From: Phragmites australis
Taxonomy: Eukaryota > Streptophyta > Magnoliopsida > Poales > Poaceae
DNA: 64,000 nt
Reading direction: 5' to 3'
NCBI RefSeq assembly: GCF_958298935.1
Contig: NC_084924.1
Coordinates: forward strand, 25,889,819-25,953,818
The translations under genes were made by a program, and so were the position numbers. The first letter of the stretch is position 1; every line of letters begins with the position of its first letter. The notes under the pieces were generated by a model. The model saw only the letters and a list, made by a program, of their open reading frames with translations, had not been told where the DNA came from and searched no databases. Below, piece by piece: positions 41,821-53,911 of the stretch.

Positions 41821-42696
41821 ACTGCCATTGATAGCAATTGTGGAGAGAGTCACTCGTGGAACATAGCTGAGTCTTCGAGAGCATTATAGCAAGGCCACAC
41901 TACATATGGGCAACCTGAAAATGGTGTACATGGAGAAGATAACGTCTTACATGAAAGAGAAGAGCGGGAAGGGCCAGTCCCACAAGGTTCATGTTGTTGG
42001 TAACCGTCATCACGTGTTCGAGGTGATGTTGTGTGACAAGGGCGGACTTGTTATCAGAAGGCACAAAATTATAATGGAATGCAGGTTGTGGTCAGTAGAC
42101 AACAAGTACCACTGTACATGCAACAAGCCTTCACTGATGTATTTGCCTTGCTCTTGTGCTAGCTTGTTGCTCGAAGGGCAACATAGAGTCGGTGTATTTC
42201 ATATCTCTGTACTACTACAAGAAAGCTGTAGAAAGTACTTGGGCCAGCTAGTTGCTTGGTGGTGGGTGGTAAAGGACTTCATGAAGCTGCCTGAAAATGG
42301 TTCATCTTGGGTTGTAGAAAATGGTCCGCATACCAAGCACTCCTTGCGGGCTGTAGAAAGTACTTGGGCTGATGAGTTGATTGGGTGGCGGGCGTAAAGG
42401 ACTTCATGAAGCCGCCTGAAAATGGTCTGTCTTGGGTTTCTAATCCAAACAACAAAGTTGACATAAAGGGGCAATGCAAGACTCGGCGTCTCAAGAATGA
42501 TATGGATGATGTTGAGGGATCAAGAGCCCACAAGGAGTGCATGGTATGTGGAGGCCTGCATTCGAGAGGACAGTGTGATCAGTATCCGGTGTCAGGCAAG
42601 CATGTGAGGCGTGTCCTGATCCGCAAGCCAAAGAAGCAAAAAAAATCCTTGGAACGAGATAACCTGAGTATATCATGTAGTATTTGGATAACATAA
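41820..42696 (+). pseudogene. MULE transposase C-terminal part (SWIM finger), frameshifted
   Basis: The translated block PLIAIVERVTRGT, stop, LSLREHYSKA precedes MVYMEKITSYMKEKSGKGQ. The SWIM-type zinc finger follows (YHCTCNKPSLMYLPCSCA, about 42110-42165), as in plant Mutator-like transposases. A 125-bp tandem duplication (42226-42475) shifts the frame. Downstream the frame resumes with KGQCKTRRLKNDMDD and a CCHC-like knuckle (CMVCGGLHSRGQC). At least one TAG (about 41864) and the duplication inactivate it. The N-terminal catalytic domain is not present in recognisable form. It is followed by a plant mobile domain. Confidence 0.7.
42226..42475. repeat. 125-bp tandem duplication inside the MULE remnant
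   Basis: ctgtagaaagtacttgggc starts at 42226 and again at 42351, and the copies run on through ggacttcatgaag and gcctgaaaatgg. The length is not a multiple of three, which accounts for the frame change in the MULE coding remnant. Confidence 0.7.
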
Positions 42697-42928
42697 TATT
42701 TGGAAGACGTTGTATTTGAAGCATGTTTTATTATGTATTATTTGGACTATCGGACAACCTGAGTATGTGGTGTAATATTTGGACCATGTTGTAATATTTT
42801 GCCCATGTTATATTATGTACTATTTCGGACTGTAATACTATGTGTTGGACTATTAATGCTTTTCAACTTCTATTGTTGCGTTTTGACATATATCATGTTA
42901 TTATTCTGTTAAACTTTTATTGTAGGTA

Positions 42929-43904
42929 TGGCAGACCTTGCGCTAATTGATCCAGTGATCGATGGTAAACATTGATCACATTTGCAAGACGTTGTCTTGC
43001 ACTCCACTCTTTACCTTCGGATACCATACCGCTACTGGCCCGTAGACCCACGATGGGTACCCAGGTAATAAATAGTTACATGTGTTTCGTACAGCTAAAG
43101 CTGGAGGTACTACTTTCTAAATTGTTTCAACCGAAGGTTGACTGCATTTGGGTTGCTACCATTCACGAGACTAGTGGCACCAGCTCGGGATGGTTCTCCC
43201 TGGTTCCCGATCGACGCGTCACTGATCACTGCTTGGGTCAACCAGTGGGGACGGAGACGCACACGTTTTACCTTGCAGTTGGTGAGATGGCACCGATGCT
43301 ACAGGACGTCTCCATGCTTCTAGGCTTACCCATATCGAGGCCAGTGGTAGGGCCAGTCACAATGGAGGCATGATGGAAGGCGGAGCTACTGGAGCAGTTC
43401 GACGGTGTCTTGCGGGGGGACCCGGAGCTCCTGCCCTTTACTGGGAAGCATGGTCCCACTAAGGCTTCGCTTGAGCAGTTCCACACCATGTGCTTAGGCC
43501 CGAACATGGACGATTGGAGAGTTTGTAGGTACCTAGAGGCCTACTTGTTGTGGTTGTTCGGTTGGATGGTGTTCACCAGCTCCCACGACGACTCAGTCAA
43601 CAAACACATGATCCACTACGCGAAGGAGATCGCAAACAGTCCTTTGGAGGCGGTGCTATCGTATAGCTGGGGTTTTACTGTCCTAGCAGCGACGTGCCAT
43701 GACCTTTGTGATGCATGTGTACGGACCATGGCAACGAGTATCATCACCTGGTGCCCACTCCTACTGATGTTATGGTCCTTCGAGCGGTTTGACATCGGCA
43801 CACCCAACACTTGTCGTCGTTGGCGCCTTACGTTTGTAAGTATGGCATGTCTGACCCAGAGGATGGACCGACTATGGGCTCGTTTTGGTGCAAACACAAT
43901 GTAA
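42929..43904 (+). pseudogene. Plant mobile domain (PMD, MAIN/MAIL-like) of the MULE, decayed
   Basis: Following a splice-like tattgtag, a frame opens with ATGGCAGACC and reads LIDPVIDG. An in-frame TGA follows, and the domain continues in two or three frames: FTRLVAPA, then TFYLAVGEMAPMLQDVSMLLG (about 43265-43330) with LPISRPVVG. After a TGA at 43371 comes WKAELLEQFDGVL, then RYLEAYLLWLFGWMVF (about 43530) and VLSYSWGFTVLAATCHDLCDA (about 43650). The LQDVSMLLGLP and AYLLWLFG signatures are those of the plant mobile domain. That domain occurs in host MAIN/MAIL proteins and in MULEs and gypsy elements. Its placement right after a MULE transposase tail indicates a transposon copy, not a host gene. 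Confidence 0.7.
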
Positions 43905-46019
43905 GTATTTCAAATTGTATGTATTTACCAAAACTATTAAACCAAGGTGATCAACGCTTCTGGTGGGTGTATGTATGTGATGAAACTAGAGAACACAAGA
44001 AGTTGTTCAGGTTCAGTCCTCCTGTGTGATAACGGTCATATGTCATGTGTATTTTCTTATGACTTGAATGAACTTTTTATAGAATATGTCCCGTGTCTTA
44101 CAAGCCCGGGTTCCCCTCCTTTATATAGCAACAGGAGATATGTACATACAAATAGACTGTGCCAAAATTTTGATAATGGTCATATGCAATGAGATAAAAT
44201 TATGTTTTTAGAGAACCGTTGGGAGCTAAAAACACATTAGACAACTCAATTTATCATTTTTATGATTTTTTGTGAATTATTGGCAAAGGAAACAATCAGA
44301 TTAGAGTTCCAACAGTGAAGATAAGGCTTTGGAAGAGTGAAAGAATATTATAGGAATTTTCCTAGGATTTTTTGGAGGCTCCTAATACTTTTTGGGAATT
44401 TTCTAGATTTGCCAAGAATTTTTAGAAATTAAAAAGGATCTTTAGGAATTAAAGAAACACTAAAAGGATTAAAAAAGATTATTCTAAATTATTTTACTAA
44501 ATAAAACTTATTTTCTAATTTATCATAATTATTTTTCTTGATTTTTTCTATTTTTCCTATTATTTATGTTCTTTTTATAAAATATGTTTTTCTATTTTCC
44601 CTTATTTTTTCTGATTTTTATTTTTATTTTATTTTTCCTATTTTTTGATTTTTTATGATTTTTTCTAATTTTTCTGTACCGTCTTTACCACGCATGCACC
44701 ATGTGGCATGCCACGTCAACTGCCTTTGATACGCTGAGCTGATGGATTTAATTGACATAGTTTGATAATATTAATGATCTAAAAATACAATTTCAGAGTT
44801 CGTGAACCTAAATAATGTGACATAACAAGTTTAAGAACCGCAAGTGTATTTTACTTCTTTTAGAATTATACCGTACATGCTAATATCGTCATTAGATTCT
44901 GTATATGGCTTCCCTAAATTTACTAAGCCACTATTACTGTTGGAGTCGATGTATGGTTTGTGTTGCTTCACACATTTTAACATTTCAATATTACAAACAC
45001 ACTTTAACATATTTGACTTTGTCTATTATTTTGTAATTTTATAATAAAATAATATTATTAAAAATAAAAATCAAATAAAAATAGTAAATGTCATGCCGCC
45101 AATTCATACGGTGACAGAAACCTACCAACCTATCGCTAAATACTGGGATCATGTCGTCATATGACTTAGCGACAGATCCTGTCGTCACACAGGCACGGCG
45201 GCAGGATCCTCCTGTCGTCCTATGATTTGGTGACTTGGATGTGTCGCCAAGTGGTATAACGATATGTCACTAGTTTTTGATTGGTCTGTTAACAGTATGC
45301 TATTCTTGCAATGTTAGAAATTTAGTTATTAATTTTATAATTTTTCAATAAACTAGTATTATTAAAAAAATCCCATTTTGCCTGGTGGCCACAAGAATGG
45401 TTACGCGTTCTTGGGGAGGGACTATTTGTCAGGCTCAGCGTTGTTATGTATAGTACGAGCAACCATATCAAGTTCGTTTTTTTCCCTGGGAACGCACAAA
45501 ACGATAGATGACCAAATCAAGTTTGTCTTGTAGTAAGGAGCAGTTGCTTCGAATTTTCCCGTTCCAATCGCTGAAGTAAGTTTCTTTTATCCAGCTGGAA
45601 TAAGCAAGCAGCAAACGTGATCTGATCTGGCTCGTACATAACAAGCAGCAAAAGGGGAAAAAAAAGCAGCAAAATGAAGCACGTAAATTGGCACGAGTAA
45701 AAACTAGCTTTCATTAGAACAATCCGGTATCTATATTTATACTCTATAAAATACATGAGTTAGAATAAATTCGATCGATTTTTATCGTTCATCTAAGTTG
45801 ATTAAACTGTTATAGTGCAAAGTTAGATTATTTTTTTTCAAAAATATATTTTAATCTTATATTATTTATGTTTTATATCTAAATATATAATATTTATCTT
45901 CATATATTTTATAAATATATTTAATCTTATATTATATTATTTACCTTTCATATTTTTTCGGATGGTTATAACTTCGTGATTCTACGGGTTACACACGTGC
46001 ACAGTGCTAGTGGTTAATC
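43905..46019. other. AT-rich intergenic region
   Basis: No gene is supported. 44340-44660 is low-complexity T-rich sequence (repeats of attttttctatttttcc). At 45100-45260 several short inverted copies of cgacag/ctgtcg and tcgccaag occur between two similar AT-rich stretches (45030-45065 and 45330-45370), perhaps a small transposon. 45840-45960 is AT-rich. Confidence 0.4.
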
Positions 46020-46466
46020 ATGGCGCAACGTTGTGTAACGGAGAAACGGAGAGCCACGTCGTCGGAGCGTAACGGACTTTCCAAATCCCGTCCTTGTCTG
46101 TACTACTTCTACCGCTGCTGCCCTCCGCTCCCGCCCCTGCCATTTTCCCACCACACCCACCCGTGCCTTGTCGTACTACCAGTACTGCACCTTCCTCCTC
46201 CCATTTTGCTCACCACCCAGTAGCTGACATATCGGCCCCAGAAACTCGGACCCCACTGTGACAGTGATAAGACATTGCAATCATCTGCGTACCTCTAACG
46301 AAACGAATCCCTCCCGCAGTACAAAGTAGAGACACGATGGACCAGCCACCATCTACCCCGGCCCCACACGTCAGCCTCTCCAAACCTCCCGCCGCCGCGT
46401 ACAAATAAAATGGATCCTCCCCCAGCATTCCAACACCCGTGAACTGTGCTCCTTGCAAACCCCGCC
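46020..46466 (+). promoter_or_regulatory. Promoter and 5' UTR region of the ZIP gene
   Basis: GC content rises from about 46080. A weak TATA-like acaaataaaatgg lies at about 46401, 55-65 bp before the ATG at 46467. I searched for the palindromic zinc-deficiency element (consensus RTGTCGACAY) and saw none in this stretch. Small frames here are not convincing genes. Confidence 0.4.
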
Positions 46467-49252
46467 ATGGCGCCCCGAGCCATCACCAGCGCCCGCCGCC
46501 GCCTCCTCCTCGCCCTCACCTTCTCCGCCGCGAACACCGTGTGGGCGCACGGGGGCGGAGGGGACTCGGACTCGGACGGGGATGGCGGCGGAGCGAAGCC
46601 GGACCTGCGCACGCGTGGGCTCGTGGCGGTGAAGCTGTGGTGCCTAGCGCTGGTGTTCGCCGGCACGCTGGCCGGAGGCGTCTCGCCCTACTTCATGCGC
46701 TGGAACGAGGCGTTCCTGGCGCTGGGCACACAGTTCGCCGGAGGGGTCTTCCTCGGCACCGCGCTGATGCACTTTCTGAGCGACGCCAACGAGACATTCG
46801 AGGACCTGCTCCCCGACAGCGGGTACCCCTACGCGTTCTTGCTCGCGTGCGCGGGCTACGTCGTCACCATGCTCGCAGACTGCGTCATCTCGTTCGTCGT
46901 TTCCAGGGGGCGCGGCACCGCCCCCGGCGCCGGCGTTGGTGCAGGTGAGCAACAAGTCACGTGCCTTTCGCCTATTTGCGCAGTGGCGGGTGAGCTGGGC
47001 GGCGTACTGTTGTCAAGGCGGCGGCTGGAGGTTGGGCTAAATGCTCTCACTTTTTCCTATTGCGGGGTCGGCACTAGTACAGACGGCAGATTATTCAGAT
47101 TGGTGGGGGGTCTTGGGGTAAATTAATTGCTCTTCTAATTACTGTTTTACCACTGTCTAACCTAACCTAATGGCCATTGTTTATTGGAAATGGTTGGGAT
47201 TTTGCTGTGGTTTTTGGGGGAGGTGATGATGCTTATGCAGCACGCACACGAGTATAATAATATCTATACGGAAAATCTTAATAGTCGGTTATTCGCAAAA
47301 AAAGAAAAAAGTACGAATTGAATACTCAATTGTTATCAGGGAAGGCCCTCTGTCCCTCTCTAGTGCTAACTGATTATAACATTTTCTCCTTATTGGAATT
47401 TTTGTTCGGCAGGATCTGTATTGAGTCGATGCTTAGGATGCTCAGAATTTTTATGATTCATATCCTCTTCTAATACTTTTCAGTTGAGCTGGGGGAGGGC
47501 AAGGTGAGCACCACCTATGGCACGAGTTCAGTTGTAAGCTACAGATCAGTTCACTTTGTGAAATTTATTATTTGACCAAGTCACACAATGCTCAATACCT
47601 TTGCACAGTATCATACAGTCTATCAGTTTACAAGAGTCCTACGATCTTATCATCACTTGATTTGTGGTCCCTTACAGGAGGCGCATGGATCGTCGTCCGA
47701 TCACTCCGTGGCATCCATGCTGCGCAACGCGAGCACACTTGGTGATAGCGTGCTGCTCATCGCCGCCCTCTGCTTCCACTCCGTCTTTGAAGGCATCGCC
47801 ATCGGAGTCGCCGGTAAGGCCAAGCTAGATAGAGATAGCCAGATAGATGCTTCCCTGGCTCCCTGCATTGTCCCTTTCCAGCTTGTAGATTATGCCTAGA
47901 AATTTCTTCGCTTGATTTATGGATTATTAGCAGACATCTCTATCATGTCATGGTCTGAGTTGTCAAGAGCTTACTTAGTTTAGTCCGAGTATAAAAGAGC
48001 AGGCGCTCAACAATAGGTATAAATGCGATGAATGGAACTATGACATGCTTGCAAGGATCAACTGAGTCTGAAAAGAACATCTGCTGGTTCTTAGCCATCT
48101 TCTTGTGATAGATGTCACACTTGCGGTGAAGACAAAGTGGAATCTCTCTGTGCTTTTTTTTTGTGTGTCAAAGTTGCGTTTTCGTCAAAGCGAAAACGAC
48201 TTACACGTGACTTGGGCTATAGAATCTGTTTGACAAAGCTTCAGCTCCGAGATCCATGCAGGATTTGTAGTTTGTAGAATAAAATAAAGTATTTTAAATA
48301 TATAATTTCAGTCTAAAATAAGAACAAAATGTTTAAACTAAAGACTATCCAATCTGTCCACAGCTCTAATATTTTGAAACTAGGGATAACTAGCTCCAAA
48401 AATTCTTGAAGCTAGAGCTCTACCAAACAAGCCTATAGTCAACCCATTTTTCTCCAAAATGCTAGTCTGTTTTCGGATCCTGGCATACGTTATCTTGATT
48501 TTGCCCGATGTTTCGGTTCAGTCATTGTCATTTTACCAGGCATACTTTTACTAGTTCCAGTATCTGATCTTCTCAAGATACCGTTTATTTCAGTTCTTTT
48601 CTGATCATGTCATTTCAGTTACCGTTTCTTTCAGAGTCGTGGGCTCGTGGCATTTCATTTCTTAAGGAATCATCAATTCAACTTACCATATCTTGGGGCA
48701 CCACAGTCCCGATTAGCATTCAAGAGTCCATTCCATTCCACTCAACAAAAACGTTCAAAATATGAGTACAATTCTGAGATTTTTACATAGCATCTCGAAT
48801 TCTTGATGCAGCTTGATAGTTGCAACCTCTGACCTGCCAAGACTAATAAACTTGCAGAGACGAAGGCTGACGCATGGAAGGCTCTGTGGACCATCAGCCT
48901 GCACAAGATCTTCGCGGCGATCGCCATGGGCATCGCGCTGCTCCGGATGCTCCCCAACCGGCCGCTCCTCTCCTGCTTCGCCTACGCCTTTGCGTTCGCC
49001 ATCTCCAGCCCCATTGGCATCGGCATCGGCATCGTCATCGACGCGACCACGCAGGGCCGGGTGGCCGACTGGATCTTCGCCGTCTCCATGGGCCTCGCCA
49101 CGGGCATCTTCATCTACGTCTCCATCAATCACCTTCTCTCCAAGGGATACAAGCCCCGCAGGCCCGTTGCCATCGACACGCCGATCGGCAGGTGGCTCGC
49201 CGTCGTGCTCGGTGTCGCTGTCATCGCCGTCGTCATGATATGGGACACCTGA
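46467..49252 (+). CDS. ZIP2: ZIP-family zinc/iron transporter, four exons, 352 aa
   Basis: Exons are 46467-46944, 47484-47533, 47678-47813 and 48858-49252. All introns are GT-AG, and the joined length of 1059 nt is exactly in frame. The ATG lies in a strong context (ccgccATGGcg). The protein has a cleavable-type signal (about 1-27) and eight predicted membrane segments (about 51-76, 82-104, 120-145, 198-221, 229-253, 258-283, 290-314, 333-350). TM4 holds the ZIP signature [10 protein letters not shown] with H210, TM5 holds H237, and a further His (H102) lies after TM2. The loop between TM3 and TM4 is short and poor in His, unlike IRT1/ZIP1 types, and fits the ZIP2/ZIP11-like clade. The C terminus is WDT, directly after TM8. 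ZIP proteins move Zn2+ and related divalent metals into the cytoplasm. It is the only complete host gene here; the symbol is by resemblance to grass ZIP2. Confidence 0.92.
48223..48432. mobile_element. 210-bp MITE in ZIP intron 3
   Basis: It lies between two copies of ctatag (48217-48222 and 48433-48438). The ends are imperfect inverted repeats: ctgtttgacaaagcttcagctcc on the left versus the complement of tagagctctaccaaacaag on the right. The sequence class (ends like gcttgtttggtagagctc) is very common in grass introns. The precise superfamily is uncertain. Confidence 0.6.
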
Positions 49253-50978
49253 CGAGGAATATGGATTGGTGTGTGCAGTTTTGGGTGTTGGAGGAAGGAC
49301 ATTGTTATAAGATCTTGCTAGTTACACCACATGGTATATTCTACAGTCCAAGGAAAAATTAATGTCACAAATTTGTTCTAGTATTCTGATTATCCAAGGT
49401 TTTGTTCCACCAGCTATGGTCACGAAATATCCCACGAAATCATGAACAAATTACAGAGGATTCAAAATTGAGATGTGCGCCTTATTCATCATCTCCCCAA
49501 GCATTGGGCTGATAAAGCAACGAATGGGCCTAAGTGCAGCAAAAGGCAGGCCCAAGCTGAACTATTTTCTTCATTCTATGGGCAATTCTGGGAACAAAAG
49601 AGAATATCGATCTTAAAAAGAGAATATAACAGAATTTCCCCTGAAGAAAAGAAGGAACAAAGAGATTTTCCTAGGCCCAATCTGTGTTTGTATGTGTACT
49701 ATTTATAAAATTAAAAAGAAGCGAATCCATCCCTCCGTTCCTGTGGCCCCCAACTCACCGCATTCCACGCCGCCCACCGTTCGCTTTCCTCTGCGTCGCT
49801 CCCGCTCCCGCTCCTTGCGTCCTTCGTTTTCATCACACGACTGAAGCGCCGACGGGCGAGCCCAACGATGATCCCCCACGTCGTCGTCGCGCTCAACTAG
49901 CACCAGCTCCGCCAGATTATTGTTCGTACCTGGTACTTTGGTCTTATAGCTCTTCGATTAAATGTAACTGCTAAAAAAATTATTTTTGAGATATCTAGTT
50001 TTTATTTTTACAGACGGTTCATTACGATAAACCGTCTGAATATTCGGCTGCGGCTCTGTACAGATGTGAACCGTATGTGAAAACTAATTTTTACAAGTAG
50101 TTTCTTATATGAACTATCTCAGAAAATATTTATTTTCACAGACGGTTCGTTATGTGAATCGCATATAGAAATAGAGTTATTTCTATAAGAGGTTCACATA
50201 ACGAATCGCATATAGAAATTAATTTTCACAGGCAGTTCATATTAGAAACCGACTGTGGACATATCTTCATAAATAGTGCATGTCCATGGGGAGCTCGATT
50301 CAGATCAAGCTCACTGTTGTTTGAACAGTACAACTAAAGAGGCGGTCGCAAAATTTGAAAACAAAGGGGGGAAATTTTGTTTTTGAATTTCTTGGAGGAG
50401 ATATCTAAGGTAAGAGTATCCCATCCTTATAACTTGGGTCTAAGCTCCGACGTGCTTACTAGGCCCAGTTCGGCCCATCTGGTGACGTAACACCTCTCTC
50501 GGATGATTATGATGTGTAGACAATGAATCTGCCAGTGAGGCTGGATCCGTTGAAAAGTAGACTTAATAAGATTTCTAGGAAGTCCAAGAACATCTAAAGC
50601 AAACTTCATATGAATAAATTATGGCCATTTGAATCCAACCCTATTGCTGCAGTCTGAATCCAAATCCAGAATGTATTCAACTCAAACTCTTGCTCCCCTT
50701 GGCCCATAAACGATGTTGTGGCTTTGAAGAATAGTTCGAGAAGGTTCAGACTCGACCTCCAATCAATTTCATTTACTCTCCTTGCATTCCACACACGTCG
50801 TCCTTTCTTTAGCTTAATCCATGCCAACACTTCTGAAAAAAAAAGCACACAGAACTCATGGTGCAACACCCTTTGCTCAAATATGTAAAAAGTAAATCTA
50901 ACATAAAATACATGCACATTTGGTTTGCTCTTGTATAACATAGGCATGGTCATATGTGAGCCGGTGATGTCCTAATCA
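49253..50978. other. ZIP 3' UTR and downstream region with foldback repeats
   Basis: The first 200-300 bp should contain the ZIP 3' UTR, though no clear polyadenylation signal was chosen. At 49990-50270 variants of acagacggttc / gaaccgtctg recur in both orientations, similar to the subterminal words of the element at 37646-39193. A decayed end like actgctaaaaaaattatttt is at about 49968. A minus-strand frame 50606-50953 has no recognised domain. Confidence 0.45.
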
Positions 50979-53789
50979 TTCTCCCCTTCTTGATTAGAAA
51001 TCGTCCTTGGTTTCAATTTGTCTTTATACTTGGCGTAGCTCACAAGAAAAGAAATATCATTGTGCAACATCATTTATTCTTTTCAAAAATTGACAACAGG
51101 AGGAAATCAACTCACTCTGGCATTAGCTTGCAAAAGAGAGGGTGAGGCAGATTTCAGAGTGAAAGAATAGTTTAATTCTGAAAGTTTTGCATAGGGAGAA
51201 CATATTGTGGTATTTGGCTTCCCACAACACTCTCCTCTTGAGAACAAACATATAGCTCATTTGCACAAATAGAGGAACTAGAGAAAGAAATATTAACACT
51301 ATTATGATCCTCTACATAACATGTCTTGTTATGAAAAAGTGGTATCTTTAAATTTAAATAATATACACTCTATGCACAAGATACACTCCTTTATAATTAT
51401 AATTGCTAATGATATGAAAAATCGTATTAGCAGGACATGGTAAATCATACCTAGCAAATAATTTCTCCTTTAAACTATTGAGCTCACAAAGGTCATCAAA
51501 TTTAATATAGCCTCAAATGTTTAATGAAGATAGTAATTCTAATTCTTCTTTCTTATCAATAATGTGAACATGTTTATCCTCAGAAACAACAAAAGGTTCA
51601 AAAATAAGAGTAACATGTTCTTTCACTGGTTGTGGCATGGATATAAGTGAAGCATCACACAACTTTGATTTGTCATAAGGAATAGCAACCAAATCAACTT
51701 GTGACAAAGGAAATTTAGTAGGGATGTCCACTAATGATTGCTCTAAAATAGCATGAGTAGTAGATATCGATAGTTCATTGCAAATAAACTCACCTTTAGT
51801 GATGGTAGCACCAATTTTATTACCTTTTATACTCTCCTCAGATGGTGTTGGTGTAGCATGATTCTCTTCATGAAGATATATGCTTGTTTGCTCAACTAGC
51901 TCATTCTCCTTCTTTGGATTGTTCTTCACTTTCTGCAATCTATTAGTGATACAAGGAGACATAAACATATGTTTTACATATTCTTGTTTTCTCATATCTA
52001 TTCCAATTCGACTTTCACCTTCACAAGCAAGTTGTAGCAAATGAGAGAGAGAGAGAGAGCTATATGTTTCATGAAGAAGCATATGCTGAATTTCTTGATC
52101 AAGCCCTCTTAAAAATTGGATCTTTGTAGCCTCTTCACATTCATCTCTCCCACAATGCAACAGACAATTATGCAAGTTTTGATAGTATGTTCTAACAATT
52201 TAACTACCTTGTTTTAAATATTGTAGTTTCTTGAGAAGGACGTCAGAATAATACGTGGGAACAAAAACATCTCTCAAATATCTTTTCATGGCTTTCCAAG
52301 ATTGAGGTACATTATCATGTCTACAAGCATGTTTCCACTCATTTAAAGCATATTTAGTAAAGACACTAGAAGCAACCATAACCTTTTGCTTTTCACACAG
52401 GTCATATTTCTCAAATTCTCTATCAACCACTAGCTCCCATTCAATATATGCATGAGGATCATATTTTCCACTAAAAGACGGTATGGTTGACTTGATCCTA
52501 GCTAGAACATCATCACATACCTCAAATGCATTATGTCAATCACTCCCCGTGTCTCGACGAAGGTGACAAAATCGACGTTGAGCATGGTCATCTCCACTCT
52601 TATTACGTATCCCTACCATGATTAGTAGCAAACAAGAAACATACACAAGAATATGCACGCTCCTATTAACTACTAGGTAGTGGAGTCTCAAAAGTCACAC
52701 ACACTCAAGCTCTTACCAAGCTCTTATGAAGTTCTTACCGAAGCAAAGCAGGTGGTGTAACTGGTGGCAGGTTTGTGACTAACAACTCGATAGATGATAA
52801 AGCAATTACAAGCGTGCTAGTACCTATCGGCTAGTAGTAAGTGGAGCTTGGATAGGCAAAATTTTGTAGTAAGGAATAGCAAAAGCTCAAATCAGAAAAT
52901 GTAAAGTTGAATAATAGTTCAAAGTACTAGTCAATATGCTGGCCTAGCCTAAACTCAATCCTAGATCAAGTAAGCAATTAAACACTATAAACAAACCAAT
53001 GCACAACTCTGATAAACAAAATAGCACAAACTGAAATTATTCTTTTCTTTCTTTTTTTCTTTCAATTAGCCTTTTCTTCTTTCTTTCTTTTTTGGTGCGG
53101 CTTTTTTCCTTTTTTTTCACCTTTTTGCCTTTCCTTTTTGCCTTTTTTTAAAAACAATCCAATGCACAACTCACGTGAACTAACTGATGAAAACTAACAA
53201 AAATAATCGAGTCTGATTACAAGGGCACCAGCCCTAGGCTATATGGCACGCAGGCCGGCTAAGATTCACCCTCCGACTCAACCTAGACTAGAGACAGAAT
53301 TGGACACGACATTGTTTTGATCGTTGCAACACGTACATAATGAATTTTAAGGTGGGATCAAATCCATTGGAAAGTACTGGGAATAACCTTTCCAACGAGT
53401 GCTTACATACCCCAAATGGATTCCGCAGGTGACTTCTATGACATTTTCAAACCGGCGTGTCTGGCAGAGTCTGAAACAAACTCAAACCAAACCTAACTCA
53501 ACTTATGGCATAGGCTGAAATCAACTCGACTCCCTATCTCAAAAAATGCAAGATGGACTTATTGATCATGGCAATTAACTCACCCCAATAAACTCAAGCA
53601 AAGATCTAAACTAATTAGAACCAGCACAAGACATGATGATGCAATCTAAAACTCAACAACACATAAACTGGAAAGAGCAATGCAAGGCTCAAAATTGGCT
53701 AGGTAAAAGTATGCAAGATGCAATTTTTTTTACTTTTTCTGGTTATGGGTAGATGAACTCACCGAGCAACGAAAGCTCTGATTACCACT
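50979..53789 (-). mobile_element. Gag-only LTR retroelement remnant (internal region)
   Basis: On the minus strand, a primer-site-like TGGTAATCAGAGC (53775-53787) lies two bases after a TTCATCA that could end an LTR. At the other side AAGAAGGGGAG (50981-50991) resembles a polypurine tract and is followed by a TGATTAGGACATC that could start the 3' LTR. Between them is only gag (about 51513-52640) and a T-rich leader (53040-53150 on plus). No protease, RT or integrase motifs are seen in 2.8 kb. This architecture fits non-autonomous TR-GAG-type elements. The two LTRs could not be aligned, so their limits are not given. Confidence 0.45.
51513..52640 (-). pseudogene. Retrotransposon gag protein (PF03732-like), one in-frame stop
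   Basis: The frame reads DDVLARIKSTIPSFSGKYDP, YIEWELVVDREFEKYDL, LNEWKHACRHDNVPQSWKAM and KRYLRDVFVPTYYSDVLLKK, all typical of gypsy-type capsid regions. A TAA follows KQGS at about 52200. The same frame then continues NCLLHCGRDECEEATKIQFL and LDQEIQHMLLHETYSSLSL, and a polar tail to the stop at 51513. No zinc knuckle is visible. Only one stop over about 370 codons suggests relatively mild decay. Confidence 0.65.
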
Positions 53790-53911
53790 TGATGAACAGC
53801 ATGGTTGTGGTTTGTCTGTTGGCCCGATTTTTCAGTCAGTTTGATAAACGATGTCCGGTGAGGAGCGACGTTGATGATCCGACTACAACCGTACAGGATG
53901 TTACGCAAATT

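Noticed and set aside
46446..46466. GTG-initiated upstream extension of the ZIP protein
   Set aside because: Plant nuclear genes do not normally start at GTG. The ATG at 46467 has an excellent context and is followed by a signal peptide.
46945..47126. Continuation of ZIP exon 1 as open frame to 47126
   Set aside because: It reads through the GTGAGC donor into intron. The resulting residues do not resemble ZIP, and splicing to 47484 keeps the frame into TM4.
53040..53150. Pyrimidine-rich stretch as possible polypurine tract or poly(A) tail
   Set aside because: It is a long mixed T/C microsatellite inside the gag-element leader, not next to any LTR or LINE end.
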